Source: Bradyrhizobium sp. 139 (GTDB lineage Bacteria > Pseudomonadota > Alphaproteobacteria > Rhizobiales > Xanthobacteraceae). From it: DNA of 64,000 bases. Below, one piece after another: positions 1 to 9,295 of the stretch (within the stretch, counting starts at the first letter, position 1; each line of letters begins with the position of its first letter). The notes beneath the pieces were generated by a model that was not told the DNA's origin, ran no database searches, and saw only the letters and a program-made list of their open reading frames with translations. The translations under genes and the position numbers were made by a program. Location: NCBI RefSeq assembly GCF_023074175.1, contig NZ_JADPKS010000045.1, positions 62,001 to 126,000 of the forward strand. Reading direction: 5' to 3'.

Positions 1-86
1 CGCGCGACTCGCCCGGATAGCGACATTGCCTTTCATGGTATTGTCCCGGCAGGGGGATTCGCGCCTGCCAACAGAGATGCGTGCTT

Positions 87-3000
87 ATGAAAATCACCCG
101 CCTGCGCCTTCACGGCTTCAAGTCCTTCGTTGAGGCCACCGACTTCGTCATCGAGCCCGGCCTGACCGGCGTGGTCGGACCCAACGGCTGCGGCAAGTCG
201 AATCTCGTCGAGGCGCTGCGCTGGGCGATGGGCGAGACCTCGTACAAGTCGCTGCGCGCCGCCGACATGGACGCGGTGATTTTTGCCGGCTCCGGCAACC
301 GTCCCGCGCGCAACCACGCCGAAGTGACCATGACGATTGACAATGCCGATCGCACCGCGCCGGCGGCGATGAACGACAGCCAGCTGCTCGAAATCTCCCG
401 CCGCATCGAGCGCGAGGCGGGCTCGGTCTATCGCATCAACGGCCGCGACGTGCGCGCCCGCGACGTGCAGATCCTGTTCGCGGACGCCGCCACCGGCGCG
501 CGCTCGCCGGCCCTCGTCCACCAAGGCAAGATCGGCGAGATCATCCAGGCCAAGCCCGAGCAGCGCCGCCGCGTGCTGGAAGACGCTGCCGGCGTCGCCG
601 GTCTGCATGCCCGCCGCCACGAGGCCGAGTTGCGGCTCAAGGCCGCCGAAACCAATCTCACCCGCGTCGAGGACGTGATTGGCCAGCTCGCCGGCCAAGT
701 GGAGGGCCTGAAGAAGCAGGCCCGCCAAGCCGTGCGCTATCGCGAGGTCGCGGCCAAGGTCCGCAAGGCCGAAGCCACGCTATTCCACCTGCGCTGGATC
801 GGCGCGCATGCCGACGTCAACGAATCCGGCCAGACCCATGACCTCGCGGTCCGCGAGATGGCCGAGCGCACCCAGCACCAGGCCGAAGCCGCCCGCATCC
901 AGGCGATCCGCGCCGCCGAAATGCCGGCGCTGCGCGATGCGGAAGCGCGCGCAGCCGCGGGCCTGCAACGGCTGACCAATGCCCGCGAGCTGCTCGACCG
1001 CGAGGAAGAGCGCGCCAAGGAGCGCGTCGCCGAGCTCGAGCGGCGCCTTGCGCAATTCGAAGGCGACATCTCCCGCGCCCAGCAGCAGACCATGGACGCA
1101 GACGTCGCGCTCCAGCGGCTCGATACTGAAGACGCCGAGTTGAAGGAAGAAATCAAGTCGCGCGTCGAAAAGCGATCCGGCGTCGACGAGCGCGTCGCGG
1201 AAGCCGAGGCGGTGCTGACCGAAACCGAACAGCAGTTCGCCGAACTCACCACGGCGCTTGCCGACCTCACCGCCAAGCGCAACCAGCTCGAGGCCAATGT
1301 CCGCACCCACCGCGACAAGCTCGCCCGTCTCGACCAGGAGATTTCGAACGTCGCGGCCGAGGAGCAGAAGCTTGCCGACGAGACCGGCGGCTTCGGCGAT
1401 CTCGACGAGCTGTCCGCAACGGTCGAGAACGCGGAGCAGACGCTTGCTGCTTCGGAAGCCGCGGCCCAGGCGAGCGAAGCTGCGCACGTTGCCGCGCGTC
1501 AGACGCTGGAATCCTCGCGCTCACCGCTCGTCGAGGCCGACAAACGCGTGCAGCGGCTCGAGACCGAAGCGCGCACGATCTCCAAGATCGTCAACGGCGA
1601 GACCAAGAATCTGTGGCCGCCGATCATCGACGGGATCAGCGTCGACAAGGGGTTTGAGAAGGCGATCGGCGCCGCGCTCGGCGACGATCTCGATGCGCCG
1701 GTCGATCCGTCCGCGCCGATGCGCTGGACCAATGCCGGCGTCACCGACGGCGATCCGGAGCTGCCCGAGGGCGTCGTGCCGCTCGCGAGCCACGTTCAGG
1801 CCCCCGCCGAGCTGGCGCGCCGCCTGGCGCAGATCGGCGTAGTACCGCGCGAACGCGGCGCCGAGCTCATCTCGCAGCTCAAGACCGGCCAGCGGCTGGT
1901 CTCGCCCGAGGGCGACGTCTGGCGCTGGGACGGCTTTGTCGCAGCCGCCCACGCCCCGACCGGCGCGGCACGGCGCCTTGCCGAGCGCGCCCGCCTCGTC
2001 GACATCGAGAACGAGCTGGAGCAGGCCCGCATTGACGCGCAGATCAAGCGTCAGGCGCTGGAGAACGCCGAGTCCGAGTTGCAGATGGCCGCCAGCACCG
2101 AAGGTGCGAGCCGCGAGGCCTGGCGCGCCGCCCAGCGCGAGCTCAACGTCGCGCGTGAGCGCCACGCCACAGCCGAGCGCGAGATCAACCGTCACGCCGC
2201 CCGCAAATCGGCGCTGATCGAAGCCCATAGCCGTCTCGCCGCCGACCGTGCCGAGGCCGAAGCGGCCTACGAATATGCCGAAGCCGGGATCACCGAGCTG
2301 CCGTCGAGCGAGGAGACCGAGACCCGTCTCGCCGCGGTCCGCAGCGACATCGAAGGCCATCGCCGGATGGCCGCCCAGGTCCGCGCCGAGGCGCAGGCGC
2401 TGGCGCGTGAAGCCGAGCTCGCCGATCGCCGCGTGCAGGCGATCCTCGCCGAACGCACCGAGTGGCAGAGCCGCAAGGAGAGCGCGGCCTCCCATATCGA
2501 CACCATCCAGACCCGCATCACCGAGGTCTCGATCGAGCGCAGCGATCTCGAAAACGCGCCCGCCGTGTTCGCCGAGAAGCGCAGCGCGCTAATCACCGAG
2601 ATCGAATACGCGGAGAACGACCGCCGCATGGCCGCCGACGCGCTCGCCTCGGCGGAGACCGCGATGGCCGAAACCGATCGCGTCGCGAAATTGACCCTCG
2701 AGGCGCTCTCCAGCTCCCGCGAGGCCACCGCCCGCGCCGAGGAACGCATGGAAGGCGCACGGCGCCGGCTCGAGGACATCGAGCGCGAGATCCGCGACAT
2801 GCTGGAAGTCGAGCCGCAGGCCGTTGCCGGCCTCGCAGAGATCGGGCCCGGCGCCGAACTGCCGCCGCTGCACGACATCGAGGAAGACCTCGAAAAGATG
2901 CGCCGCGACCGCGAGCGCCTGGGCGCGGTGAATTTGCGCGCCGAGGAAGAGCTGCGCGAGGTCGAAACCCAGCACACCGGCCTCGTCACCGAGCGCGACG

Positions 3001-3551
3001 ACCTCGTCGAAGCCATCAAGCGGCTGCGCCAGGGCATCCAGAGTCTCAACAAGGAGGCGCGCGAGCGGCTCTTGACCTCGTTCGAGGTCGTCAACAACCA
3101 TTTCAAGCGCCTGTTCGTCGAGCTGTTCGGCGGCGGCGAGGCGGCGCTGCACCTGATCGAGAGCGACGACCCGCTGGAGGCCGGTCTCGAAATCATCGCC
3201 AAGCCGCCGGGCAAGAAGCCGCAGACGCTGTCGCTGCTCTCGGGCGGCGAGCAGGCACTGACCGCGATGGCACTGATCTTCGCGGTGTTCCTCACCAACC
3301 CGTCGCCGATCTGCGTGCTGGACGAAGTCGACGCACCGCTCGACGACCACAACGTCGAGCGCTACTGCAACCTCTTGCACGAGATGACCGGCTCGACCGA
3401 CACGCGCTTCATCATCATCACGCACAATCCGATCACGATGGCGCGGATGAACCGTCTGTTCGGCGTCACCATGGCCGAGCGCGGCGTCTCGCAGCTGGTG
3501 TCGGTAAACCTGCAAGAGGCGGTGGACATTCTCGACCAGAACGTGGCGTGA
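87..3551 (+). CDS. smc: Chromosome segregation ATPase SMC
   Basis: Encodes 1154 residues with the full SMC layout. An N-terminal Walker A (GPNGCGKSN, about residues 32-40) is followed by a long Arg/Glu/Ala-rich coiled coil. The central hinge starts near LWPPIIDGISVDKGFEKA (about residue 510), then comes the return coiled coil and a C-terminal head with signature LSGGEQALTAM and Walker B PICVLDEVDAPLDDHN. SMC with ScpAB compacts and segregates the chromosome. I start at ATG 87 because family members begin MKxxxLRLxGFKSF; a GTG two codons upstream (81) is closer to a weak AGAGA ribosome site and is possible. The first 80 bases of the window show no gene end that I can identify. Confidence 0.97.
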   Translation: MKITRLRLHGFKSFVEATDFVIEPGLTGVVGPNGCGKSNLVEALRWAMGETSYKSLRAADMDAVIFAGSGNRPARNHAEVTMTIDNADRTAPAAMNDSQLLEISRRIEREAGSVYRINGRDVRARDVQILFADAATGARSPALVHQGKIGEIIQAKPEQRRRVLEDAAGVAGLHARRHEAELRLKAAETNLTRVEDVIGQLAGQVEGLKKQARQAVRYREVAAKVRKAEATLFHLRWIGAHADVNESGQTHDLAVREMAERTQHQAEAARIQAIRAAEMPALRDAEARAAAGLQRLTNARELLDREEERAKERVAELERRLAQFEGDISRAQQQTMDADVALQRLDTEDAELKEEIKSRVEKRSGVDERVAEAEAVLTETEQQFAELTTALADLTAKRNQLEANVRTHRDKLARLDQEISNVAAEEQKLADETGGFGDLDELSATVENAEQTLAASEAAAQASEAAHVAARQTLESSRSPLVEADKRVQRLETEARTISKIVNGETKNLWPPIIDGISVDKGFEKAIGAALGDDLDAPVDPSAPMRWTNAGVTDGDPELPEGVVPLASHVQAPAELARRLAQIGVVPRERGAELISQLKTGQRLVSPEGDVWRWDGFVAAAHAPTGAARRLAERARLVDIENELEQARIDAQIKRQALENAESELQMAASTEGASREAWRAAQRELNVARERHATAEREINRHAARKSALIEAHSRLAADRAEAEAAYEYAEAGITELPSSEETETRLAAVRSDIEGHRRMAAQVRAEAQALAREAELADRRVQAILAERTEWQSRKESAASHIDTIQTRITEVSIERSDLENAPAVFAEKRSALITEIEYAENDRRMAADALASAETAMAETDRVAKLTLEALSSSREATARAEERMEGARRRLEDIEREIRDMLEVEPQAVAGLAEIGPGAELPPLHDIEEDLEKMRRDRERLGAVNLRAEEELREVETQHTGLVTERDDLVEAIKRLRQGIQSLNKEARERLLTSFEVVNNHFKRLFVELFGGGEAALHLIESDDPLEAGLEIIAKPPGKKPQTLSLLSGGEQALTAMALIFAVFLTNPSPICVLDEVDAPLDDHNVERYCNLLHEMTGSTDTRFIIITHNPITMARMNRLFGVTMAERGVSQLVSVNLQEAVDILDQNVA

Positions 3552-3576
3552 GGCTGAAGTCGTTCCGCACCCATTG

Positions 3577-3677
3577 ACGTCATCATCCGCGAAAGCGGAT
3601 GATCCAGTACGCCGCGGCTCCTCGGTTGACGGCACTGTATCGGATTACTGGATGCCCCGCCTGCGCGGGGCATGACC
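3577..3677. repeat. Intergenic palindromic repeat (copy 1 of a two-copy family)
   Basis: The gap between smc and the next gene is filled by two palindromes (TCATCCGCGAAAGCGGATGA and ATGCCCCGC...GCGGGGCAT) joined by a spacer containing CCAGTACGCCGCGG. The reverse complement of 26234-26334 has the same architecture and shares the spacer words, so these are inverted copies of one dispersed element. Such REP-like units are common between genes in Bradyrhizobium. Confidence 0.75.
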
Positions 3678-3681
3678 GCGG

Positions 3682-4662
3682 ATGATGATCTCTCCCACCC
3701 TCCCCGCCGAACTCAAAGCCGCGCTCGACGGCAAGCTCCAGGGCTTCTCCCGCACCGATGCGGCACGGCGATCGTCGCAGATCTCCACCACCTATCGCGC
3801 AGGCGGCGGCTCCGGCACGATCAAGTCGGAGGCCGATGCGCTGGCCTATGCGCTGGCGCGCATGCCGGCAACCTATGCCGCCGTGGCCGCGAGCCTGAAT
3901 GCGCTGACCGGGATTGCACCGGACTTTGCTCCGGAAACATTGCTCGATGTCGGCGCCGGTCCGGGCACCGCGAGCTGGGCAGCCGCAGAAGCCTTTCCGT
4001 CGCTGCAATCCTTCACCCTGCTCGATGCCAACGCCCCCCTGAGCCGGCTGGCGCTCGAGCTCGCGCAAGACAGCACGCGGCTGGCGGATTGTCGCTATCT
4101 GCCGGGCGATGCCGATGCGAACCTCGCCGAGGTTTCGCAAGCCGATCTCGTCGTTGCGAGCTATGTCATCGGCGAACTCAGTGTGGGAAATCAACGCAAT
4201 CTCGCGGAAACGATGTGGGCGAAAGCGCGCCACGCGCTGGTCGTGATCGAGCCCGGGACACCCGCCGGCTACGCACGCATTCTCGCGCTGCGCCAGCAAC
4301 TGATCGCGGCGGGCGCCTATGTCGCCGCGCCCTGTCCGCACGAAAAGCCGTGTCCGCTGATTGCGCCCGACTGGTGCCATTTCAGTCAGCGCCTGCCGCG
4401 CTCGCAAGCGCACCGCCAGATCAAGGGCGCTGACGTACCGTTCGAGGACGAGAGGTTTATCTACGTCGCCCTGACCCGCACACCGCCCGTAGCGCGCGCC
4501 TCGCGCGTGCTGGCGCCGCCGGATCTCGGCAAGGCCGAGATCACGGCCAAGCTCTGCACCGAGGGCGGCCTCGCGCTGACAAAGGTCCCCCGACGCGACA
4601 AGGCCGCGTACGCGGATGCGCGGCGCTGGCGCTGGGGCGATGCCGTCATGTCCGAAAGTTAA
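3682..4662 (+). CDS. Rsm22-family small ribosomal subunit methyltransferase-like protein
   Basis: 326 residues. A class I SAM-binding motif LLDVGAGPGTASW lies near residues 87-99. The C-terminal part carries the Cys-rich signature of the Rsm22/METTL17 family, PCPHEKPCP followed by DWCHFSQRLPR, which in that family is a metal or Fe-S ligand set. Family members associate with the small ribosomal subunit, in mitochondria for the eukaryotic ones; the bacterial target is not established. The start is ATG 3682, right after the repeat. It follows smc on the same strand but the repeat probably separates the transcripts. SAM fold and family are firm, the exact activity is not. Confidence 0.85.
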   Translation: MMISPTLPAELKAALDGKLQGFSRTDAARRSSQISTTYRAGGGSGTIKSEADALAYALARMPATYAAVAASLNALTGIAPDFAPETLLDVGAGPGTASWAAAEAFPSLQSFTLLDANAPLSRLALELAQDSTRLADCRYLPGDADANLAEVSQADLVVASYVIGELSVGNQRNLAETMWAKARHALVVIEPGTPAGYARILALRQQLIAAGAYVAAPCPHEKPCPLIAPDWCHFSQRLPRSQAHRQIKGADVPFEDERFIYVALTRTPPVARASRVLAPPDLGKAEITAKLCTEGGLALTKVPRRDKAAYADARRWRWGDAVMSES

Positions 4663-4797
4663 CCTCGTTACCCGCTTTGCCTTGAACTCGGATGGTTCCT
4701 CATTCGACCAAGGCTTACCTGCCCTCTGCGCCGGGCTCTCGCTCCGCGCCAATTTGGTTTAGGCTGCGCCCGCCTTCTTCCCCATCAGGAGTTCTCC

Positions 4798-5358
4798 ATG
4801 TCGACCGGCTGGATCGTTCTCGGCGTCATCGCCGTCCTCGTGCTGTTCGCCTTCAGTGCCTACAACCGGCTGGTGGCGCTGAGCCAACGCGTCGGCCAGG
4901 CCTTTGCCGACATCGACGTGCAGCTCAAGCAGCGCCACGATCTGATCCCGAATCTGGTCGAGACGGTGAAAGGCTATGCCTCGCACGAGCGCGGCACGCT
5001 CGACGACGTCATCAAGGCGCGCAATTCGGCGATGTCGGCGCAGGGGCCGGCGCAGGTGTCCGCTGCCGAGAATCAGCTCTCGGGCGCGCTCGGCCGGCTG
5101 ATCGCGCTGTCGGAGGCCTACCCGGACCTCAAGGCCAATACCAATTTCCAGCAGCTCGCCAGCGAGCTCTCGGACCTCGAGAACAAGATCGCGGCGAGCC
5201 GCCGCTTCTTCAACAACGCGGTCCAGGAGTACAACACCGGCATCCAGCAGATGCCCGCAGCTTTGTTCGCCGGCATGTTCGGCTTCACCAGGAAGGATTT
5301 CTTCGATCTCGGCGCCAGCCGCACTGAGGTCGAGGCCACGCCGCAGGTGAAGTTCTGA
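4798..5358 (+). CDS. LemA family protein
   Basis: 186 residues with one N-terminal membrane helix (about residues 5-22), then the helical LemA body: YNRLVALSQRVGQAFADIDV, RHDLIPNLVETVKGYASHE and a C-terminal SRRFFNNAVQEYNTGIQ. A clear AGGAG ribosome site precedes ATG 4798. LemA proteins are membrane-anchored with the helical bundle outside or in the periplasm; their function is poorly defined. The next gene, 32 bases downstream, is an M48 membrane protease. LemA next to an M48/HtpX-like protease is a recurrent bacterial pairing, so the two probably form one operon in envelope protein turnover. Confidence 0.92.
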   Translation: MSTGWIVLGVIAVLVLFAFSAYNRLVALSQRVGQAFADIDVQLKQRHDLIPNLVETVKGYASHERGTLDDVIKARNSAMSAQGPAQVSAAENQLSGALGRLIALSEAYPDLKANTNFQQLASELSDLENKIAASRRFFNNAVQEYNTGIQQMPAALFAGMFGFTRKDFFDLGASRTEVEATPQVKF

Positions 5359-5390
5359 GTTGAGCCGATAGGCCGGCAGGGCAGCGCGTC

Positions 5391-6596
5391 ATGGCCGCGT
5401 ATGGTCTCTACACGCACATCGCCTCGAACAAGTTTCGTTCGATGCTGCTGCTCGCCGGTCTGTTCCTGCTGATCTACGTGCTGGTCTATGCCGGCGCGCT
5501 GATCGCCGAAGTTCTCATCGACAGCGACCAGACCGTCGCCTTCTATCTGAGCCGCGCCTTCTCCGACCTGCTCAAAGCCTCGCCGTTCGCGACGATTGCA
5601 GCGGCCGTCTGGATCGTGATCGCATATTTCTTCCACCAGTCGATGATCGATGCCGTGACCGGCGGCCACGATGTCACCCGGCAAGACGAGCCGCGGCTCT
5701 ACAATCTGCTCGAAAACCTCTGCATCTCGCGCGGCATCACGATGCCGAAGCTGAAGATCATGGAGAGCCCGGCGCTAAACGCGTTTGCGACCGGCCTCAA
5801 TCCGCGTCAATATGCGATCACCGTGACCACGGGTCTCCTCAATGCGCTGAACGACAAGGAGATCGAGGCGGTGCTGGGCCACGAGCTGACCCACATCAAG
5901 AACGGCGACGTGCAGCTCATGGTCGTCGCCGTCATCATCGCCGGCGCGGTCGGCTTCTTCGGCGAATTGTTCTTCCGCCTGTTCACGAATTTGAGCTGGA
6001 GTTCCGGCGGTTCGTGGTCATCGGGCTCCTCCTCCTCGCGATCGTCCTCGTCATCGAGCGACAGCAAGAGCTCCGGCGGCGGCGCGGTGATCGTGATCAT
6101 CATCGCAGTCGTGCTGATCGTGGTGGCCTGGCTGGTGTCGCAAGTGGTGAAGCTCGCGCTGTCGCGTTCGCGCGAATACCTTGCCGACGCAGGCTCGGTC
6201 GAGCTGACGAAAAATCCGGACGCCATGATCTCGGCGCTGCGCAAGATCGAGAACCGCGGCGAGCTGCCGGGCGCGACCTCGGCGGTGATGGAGCTCTGCG
6301 TCGACAATCCGCGCGAAGGCTTTGCCGATTTGTTTGCAACCCATCCCTCGGTGCAGTCCCGGGTCGACGCGTTGGTCAAGTTCGCCGGCGGCCATGATCC
6401 CGGCCCGCTGCCGCCACCTGACGAGGCGGACGAGCCTGAGGCACAGGTTGAGCAGCAGGACGGCCCGCCGCCGTTACGCCAGGGGCCTTGGAACGATGCA
6501 GGCGGTTCGGCCAGTCCGCCGCCCGTGCCCAACCTCTCCAAAGCCGCGAGCAGCAATCCGATGGACAATCCCATGGGTCCTTGGGGTCGCCATTGA
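5391..6596 (+). CDS. M48 family membrane zinc metalloprotease (HtpX-like)
   Basis: 401 residues. Two membrane helices lie at the N-terminus (about 17-45 and 66-82). The zinc motif is HELTH (164-168) with the third ligand probably Glu262 in SRSREYLAD. A third hydrophobic stretch (175-195) and a fourth (232-252) are separated by an unusual loop of almost pure Ser/Gly (about 203-230). The tail from residue 340 is Pro/Glu-rich and soluble. This is the Ste24/HtpX fold that clips misfolded membrane proteins from the cytoplasmic side. It is paired with lemA just upstream. The Ser-rich loop and the Pro-rich tail are extras compared with E. coli HtpX (about 290 residues). Confidence 0.9.
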   Translation: MAAYGLYTHIASNKFRSMLLLAGLFLLIYVLVYAGALIAEVLIDSDQTVAFYLSRAFSDLLKASPFATIAAAVWIVIAYFFHQSMIDAVTGGHDVTRQDEPRLYNLLENLCISRGITMPKLKIMESPALNAFATGLNPRQYAITVTTGLLNALNDKEIEAVLGHELTHIKNGDVQLMVVAVIIAGAVGFFGELFFRLFTNLSWSSGGSWSSGSSSSRSSSSSSDSKSSGGGAVIVIIIAVVLIVVAWLVSQVVKLALSRSREYLADAGSVELTKNPDAMISALRKIENRGELPGATSAVMELCVDNPREGFADLFATHPSVQSRVDALVKFAGGHDPGPLPPPDEADEPEAQVEQQDGPPPLRQGPWNDAGGSASPPPVPNLSKAASSNPMDNPMGPWGRH

Positions 6597-6723
6597 GCGC
6601 GTGATTGGACGCCACGCGCGGCAGCTTTCGCCGCGATTGGGAAAAACCTCGGGAATTGCCGTAACTGCATGCCGAGGAATTGAATTCTCCCTTGTTTCTG
6701 CCATGTTCGCGCCCAACAGCAGA

Positions 6724-6757
6724 CTTGGGACATCCTTGGGGACATCCTTGGGACATC
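6724..6757. repeat. Three tandem 11-12 bp direct repeats upstream of ATPase gene
   Basis: CTTGGGACATC occurs at 6724-6734, as CTTGGGGACATC at 6735-6746 and again as CTTGGGACATC at 6747-6757, about 60 bases before the ATPase start. The copies sit at nearly one helical turn each, which suits cooperative protein binding. No function is proven. Confidence 0.6.
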
Positions 6758-6815
6758 GATTTGGGGCCCGGCCGATTGCGACCTCGCGATCGGGGGCGCG
6801 CGTTAGGGGACAGCA

Positions 6816-7568
6816 ATGGCAAAGCCGGCAGTGGTAGTGGTGGGCGCGGACAAGGGCGGGGTCGGCAAGACCACGGTATCGCGCACCTTGCTCGATTATT
6901 TTTCCGCCAACAACGTGCCGACCCGCGCGTTCGACACGGAGTCGCCGCGCGGAACCCTGAAGCGCTTCCATCCTGACATCACCGAGATCGTCGACATGAC
7001 GACGACGTCGGATCAGATGAAGATCTTCGATACCCTCAATGCGACGAGCCCGTCGGTAACCGTGATCGACGTCCGCGCCGGCCTGCTTTCGCCGGCACTC
7101 GCCTCCTTGCGCGACATCGGCTTCCTCGACGCCGCCAAGGCCGGCCAGATCACCTTCGCGGTGTTCCACATCCTCGGCCCCTCGATCGCCTCGCTCGATG
7201 AGATTGCAGAGACGGCAGGCTTCATGACCGGCGCCAAGTACTTCCTGGTGAAGAACTTCATTAATGACACCCAGTTCTTCCAGTGGGACCAGGCGACCTA
7301 TAATTCCTACTTCCATCGCATCAAGGATGCGACCGAGCTGACCATCCCCAAGCTCAACGAAATGGCCTATGAGCAGGTCGAGGTCTCGTCCGTTCCGTTC
7401 CTGAAATTCGTCGCCAACAAGGGCATCAACGATGATGCCGCCAATTACTCCTTCGTGCTGCGCGGCTATGTCCGGCACTGGCTGGCGAACGTCTGGAGCG
7501 AGTTCGACCGGATCCGGCTGACCGACATCGTCGGCTCGAAGCCCACCGCGCGCAACAGCGAAAAATAG
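6816..7568 (+). CDS. ParA/MinD-like P-loop ATPase, function unknown
   Basis: 250 residues. The N-terminus holds a good deviant Walker A, GADKGGVGKTT (residues 10-20), including the signature Lys typical of MinD/ParA/ArsA-type ATPases. VTVIDVRAG (about 84-92) fits Walker B / switch II. The second half (KNFINDTQFFQWDQATYNSYF, WLANVWSEFDRI) resembles no partner-specific domain I know. No membrane helix and no parB-like gene is nearby. The ATG follows GGGGACAGCA. A related, shorter ATPase follows 62 bases downstream and is probably co-transcribed. Likely a dimerising ATPase of the SIMIBI class; the cargo or process is unknown. Confidence 0.75.
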   Translation: MAKPAVVVVGADKGGVGKTTVSRTLLDYFSANNVPTRAFDTESPRGTLKRFHPDITEIVDMTTTSDQMKIFDTLNATSPSVTVIDVRAGLLSPALASLRDIGFLDAAKAGQITFAVFHILGPSIASLDEIAETAGFMTGAKYFLVKNFINDTQFFQWDQATYNSYFHRIKDATELTIPKLNEMAYEQVEVSSVPFLKFVANKGINDDAANYSFVLRGYVRHWLANVWSEFDRIRLTDIVGSKPTARNSEK

Positions 7569-7630
7569 TTGCGCAAGTCGGGCGGATGCGGCTGGATTGA
7601 GTGGTGAAATCCGCGCAGATATAGCTGTTG

Positions 7631-8299
7631 ATGCCCGCGACGCCCCTCTACATCATCTGCTCGCCCCGCCCGCAGGTCGGCAAGACGCTGCTGGCGCGGC
7701 TATTGAGCGAATTTTTGCTGCTCAAGAACGGCGATGTCGCAGCCTTCGACGTCAACCTGAAGGAACCGTCGCTACTCGACTATTTGCCCAAGATCACCGA
7801 GACCGCCGACGTGATCGACACTTACGGCAAGATGCAGCTGATGGATCGCGTCATCGTCGACGACGGCATGGCCAAGGTGATCGACCTCGGCTTCCACGCC
7901 TTCGACGAGTTCTTCAAGATGACCGACGAGATCGGCTTGCTGAAGGAGGCCGCGCGCCGTCACGTCGCGCCGATGATCCTGTTCGTCGCCGACACCGACC
8001 GCGTCTCGGCCCGCGCCCACGAGATGCTGCGCGGACAGATCCCGCGGATCAACCTGATCACCGTCGACAATGAGTTCATCATCCGCGGCGAGTTGCCGGC
8101 TGCGATGGCCGGCGGCCGGCTATTGCGCCTGCCGGCGCTGCCCGGCTTCCTGAAGACCTATATCGACCGGCTGAACTTCTCCTTCACCGGCTACCTGCGC
8201 CAGGAGAAGGACGCCTCCACCGAACTGCACCAGTGGACCCGGCGGAACTATCTCGCCTTCCGTGAGCTCGAGCTCAGCCTGATCCTGCAGCGGTCTTAG
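7631..8299 (+). CDS. Second MinD/ParA-like protein with degenerate P-loop
   Basis: 222 residues from ATG 7631 (a TTG codon sits directly before it). It parallels the preceding gene: LYIICSPRPQVGKTLLARLL corresponds to the P-loop strand and loop, and the words FDVNLKEPSLLDYLP match FDTESPRGTLKRFHP in the neighbour. The loop keeps GKT but the signature KGG has become RPQ, so the lysine needed in trans is absent. Nucleotide binding may survive, but canonical MinD-type hydrolysis is doubtful. Gene order suggests it works with, or regulates, the intact neighbour, for instance as a heterodimer partner. Function unknown. Confidence 0.7.
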   Translation: MPATPLYIICSPRPQVGKTLLARLLSEFLLLKNGDVAAFDVNLKEPSLLDYLPKITETADVIDTYGKMQLMDRVIVDDGMAKVIDLGFHAFDEFFKMTDEIGLLKEAARRHVAPMILFVADTDRVSARAHEMLRGQIPRINLITVDNEFIIRGELPAAMAGGRLLRLPALPGFLKTYIDRLNFSFTGYLRQEKDASTELHQWTRRNYLAFRELELSLILQRS

Positions 8300-8389
8300 G
8301 CGATGATTTTACCCGGATAATATTGACTGCGGCCCCGACCGTGTCTATTGAGGCGGGCATCGGTATCCCTCTCAGCAAGGTCCTACCCC

Positions 8390-8722
8390 GTGAGCATCGA
8401 CCGGAAGGCGGCCATCGCCGCCTACAAGGAGCGCAAGACCATTGCGGGCATCTACGTCGTGTGCTGCGCGGCATCGGGCGAAGCCTGGGTCGGCCAGGCG
8501 GCGAACCTGGAGACAATCCAGAACCGCATCTGGTTCTCCCTGCGCCAAGGCGGCCATCCCTGTCGCAGTCTCCAGGCTGCGTGGAGCACGCATGGCGAGA
8601 CGGGACTGACGTTCGGCGAATGCGAGCGTCTGGAAGATGAGGAGACGGACTATGTCAGGAACGCACTGCTCAAAGAGCGCATGCTGCATTGGCGGTCAGC
8701 ATTGAAGGCCGAGGCGATCTGA
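8390..8722 (+). CDS. GIY-YIG nuclease family protein
   Basis: 110 residues starting at GTG 8390. The frame is open further upstream to 8348, but that extension lacks similarity to the family. The core fits GIY-YIG: AGIYVVC (residues 19-25), then EAWVGQA (WVG in place of YIG), an Arg in NRIWFSLRQG and a Glu near KERMLHW. Small stand-alone GIY-YIG proteins of this size are common in rhizobia and mostly uncharacterised. It ends 24 bases before the converging apt stop. Whether it is an active nuclease cannot be told from the sequence. Confidence 0.7.
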   Translation: MSIDRKAAIAAYKERKTIAGIYVVCCAASGEAWVGQAANLETIQNRIWFSLRQGGHPCRSLQAAWSTHGETGLTFGECERLEDEETDYVRNALLKERMLHWRSALKAEAI

Positions 8723-8746
8723 CGATCGCCGCGGCGCCGACGCGGC

Positions 8747-9286
<540 letters not shown>

Positions 9287-9295
9287 TGGTGCCTC

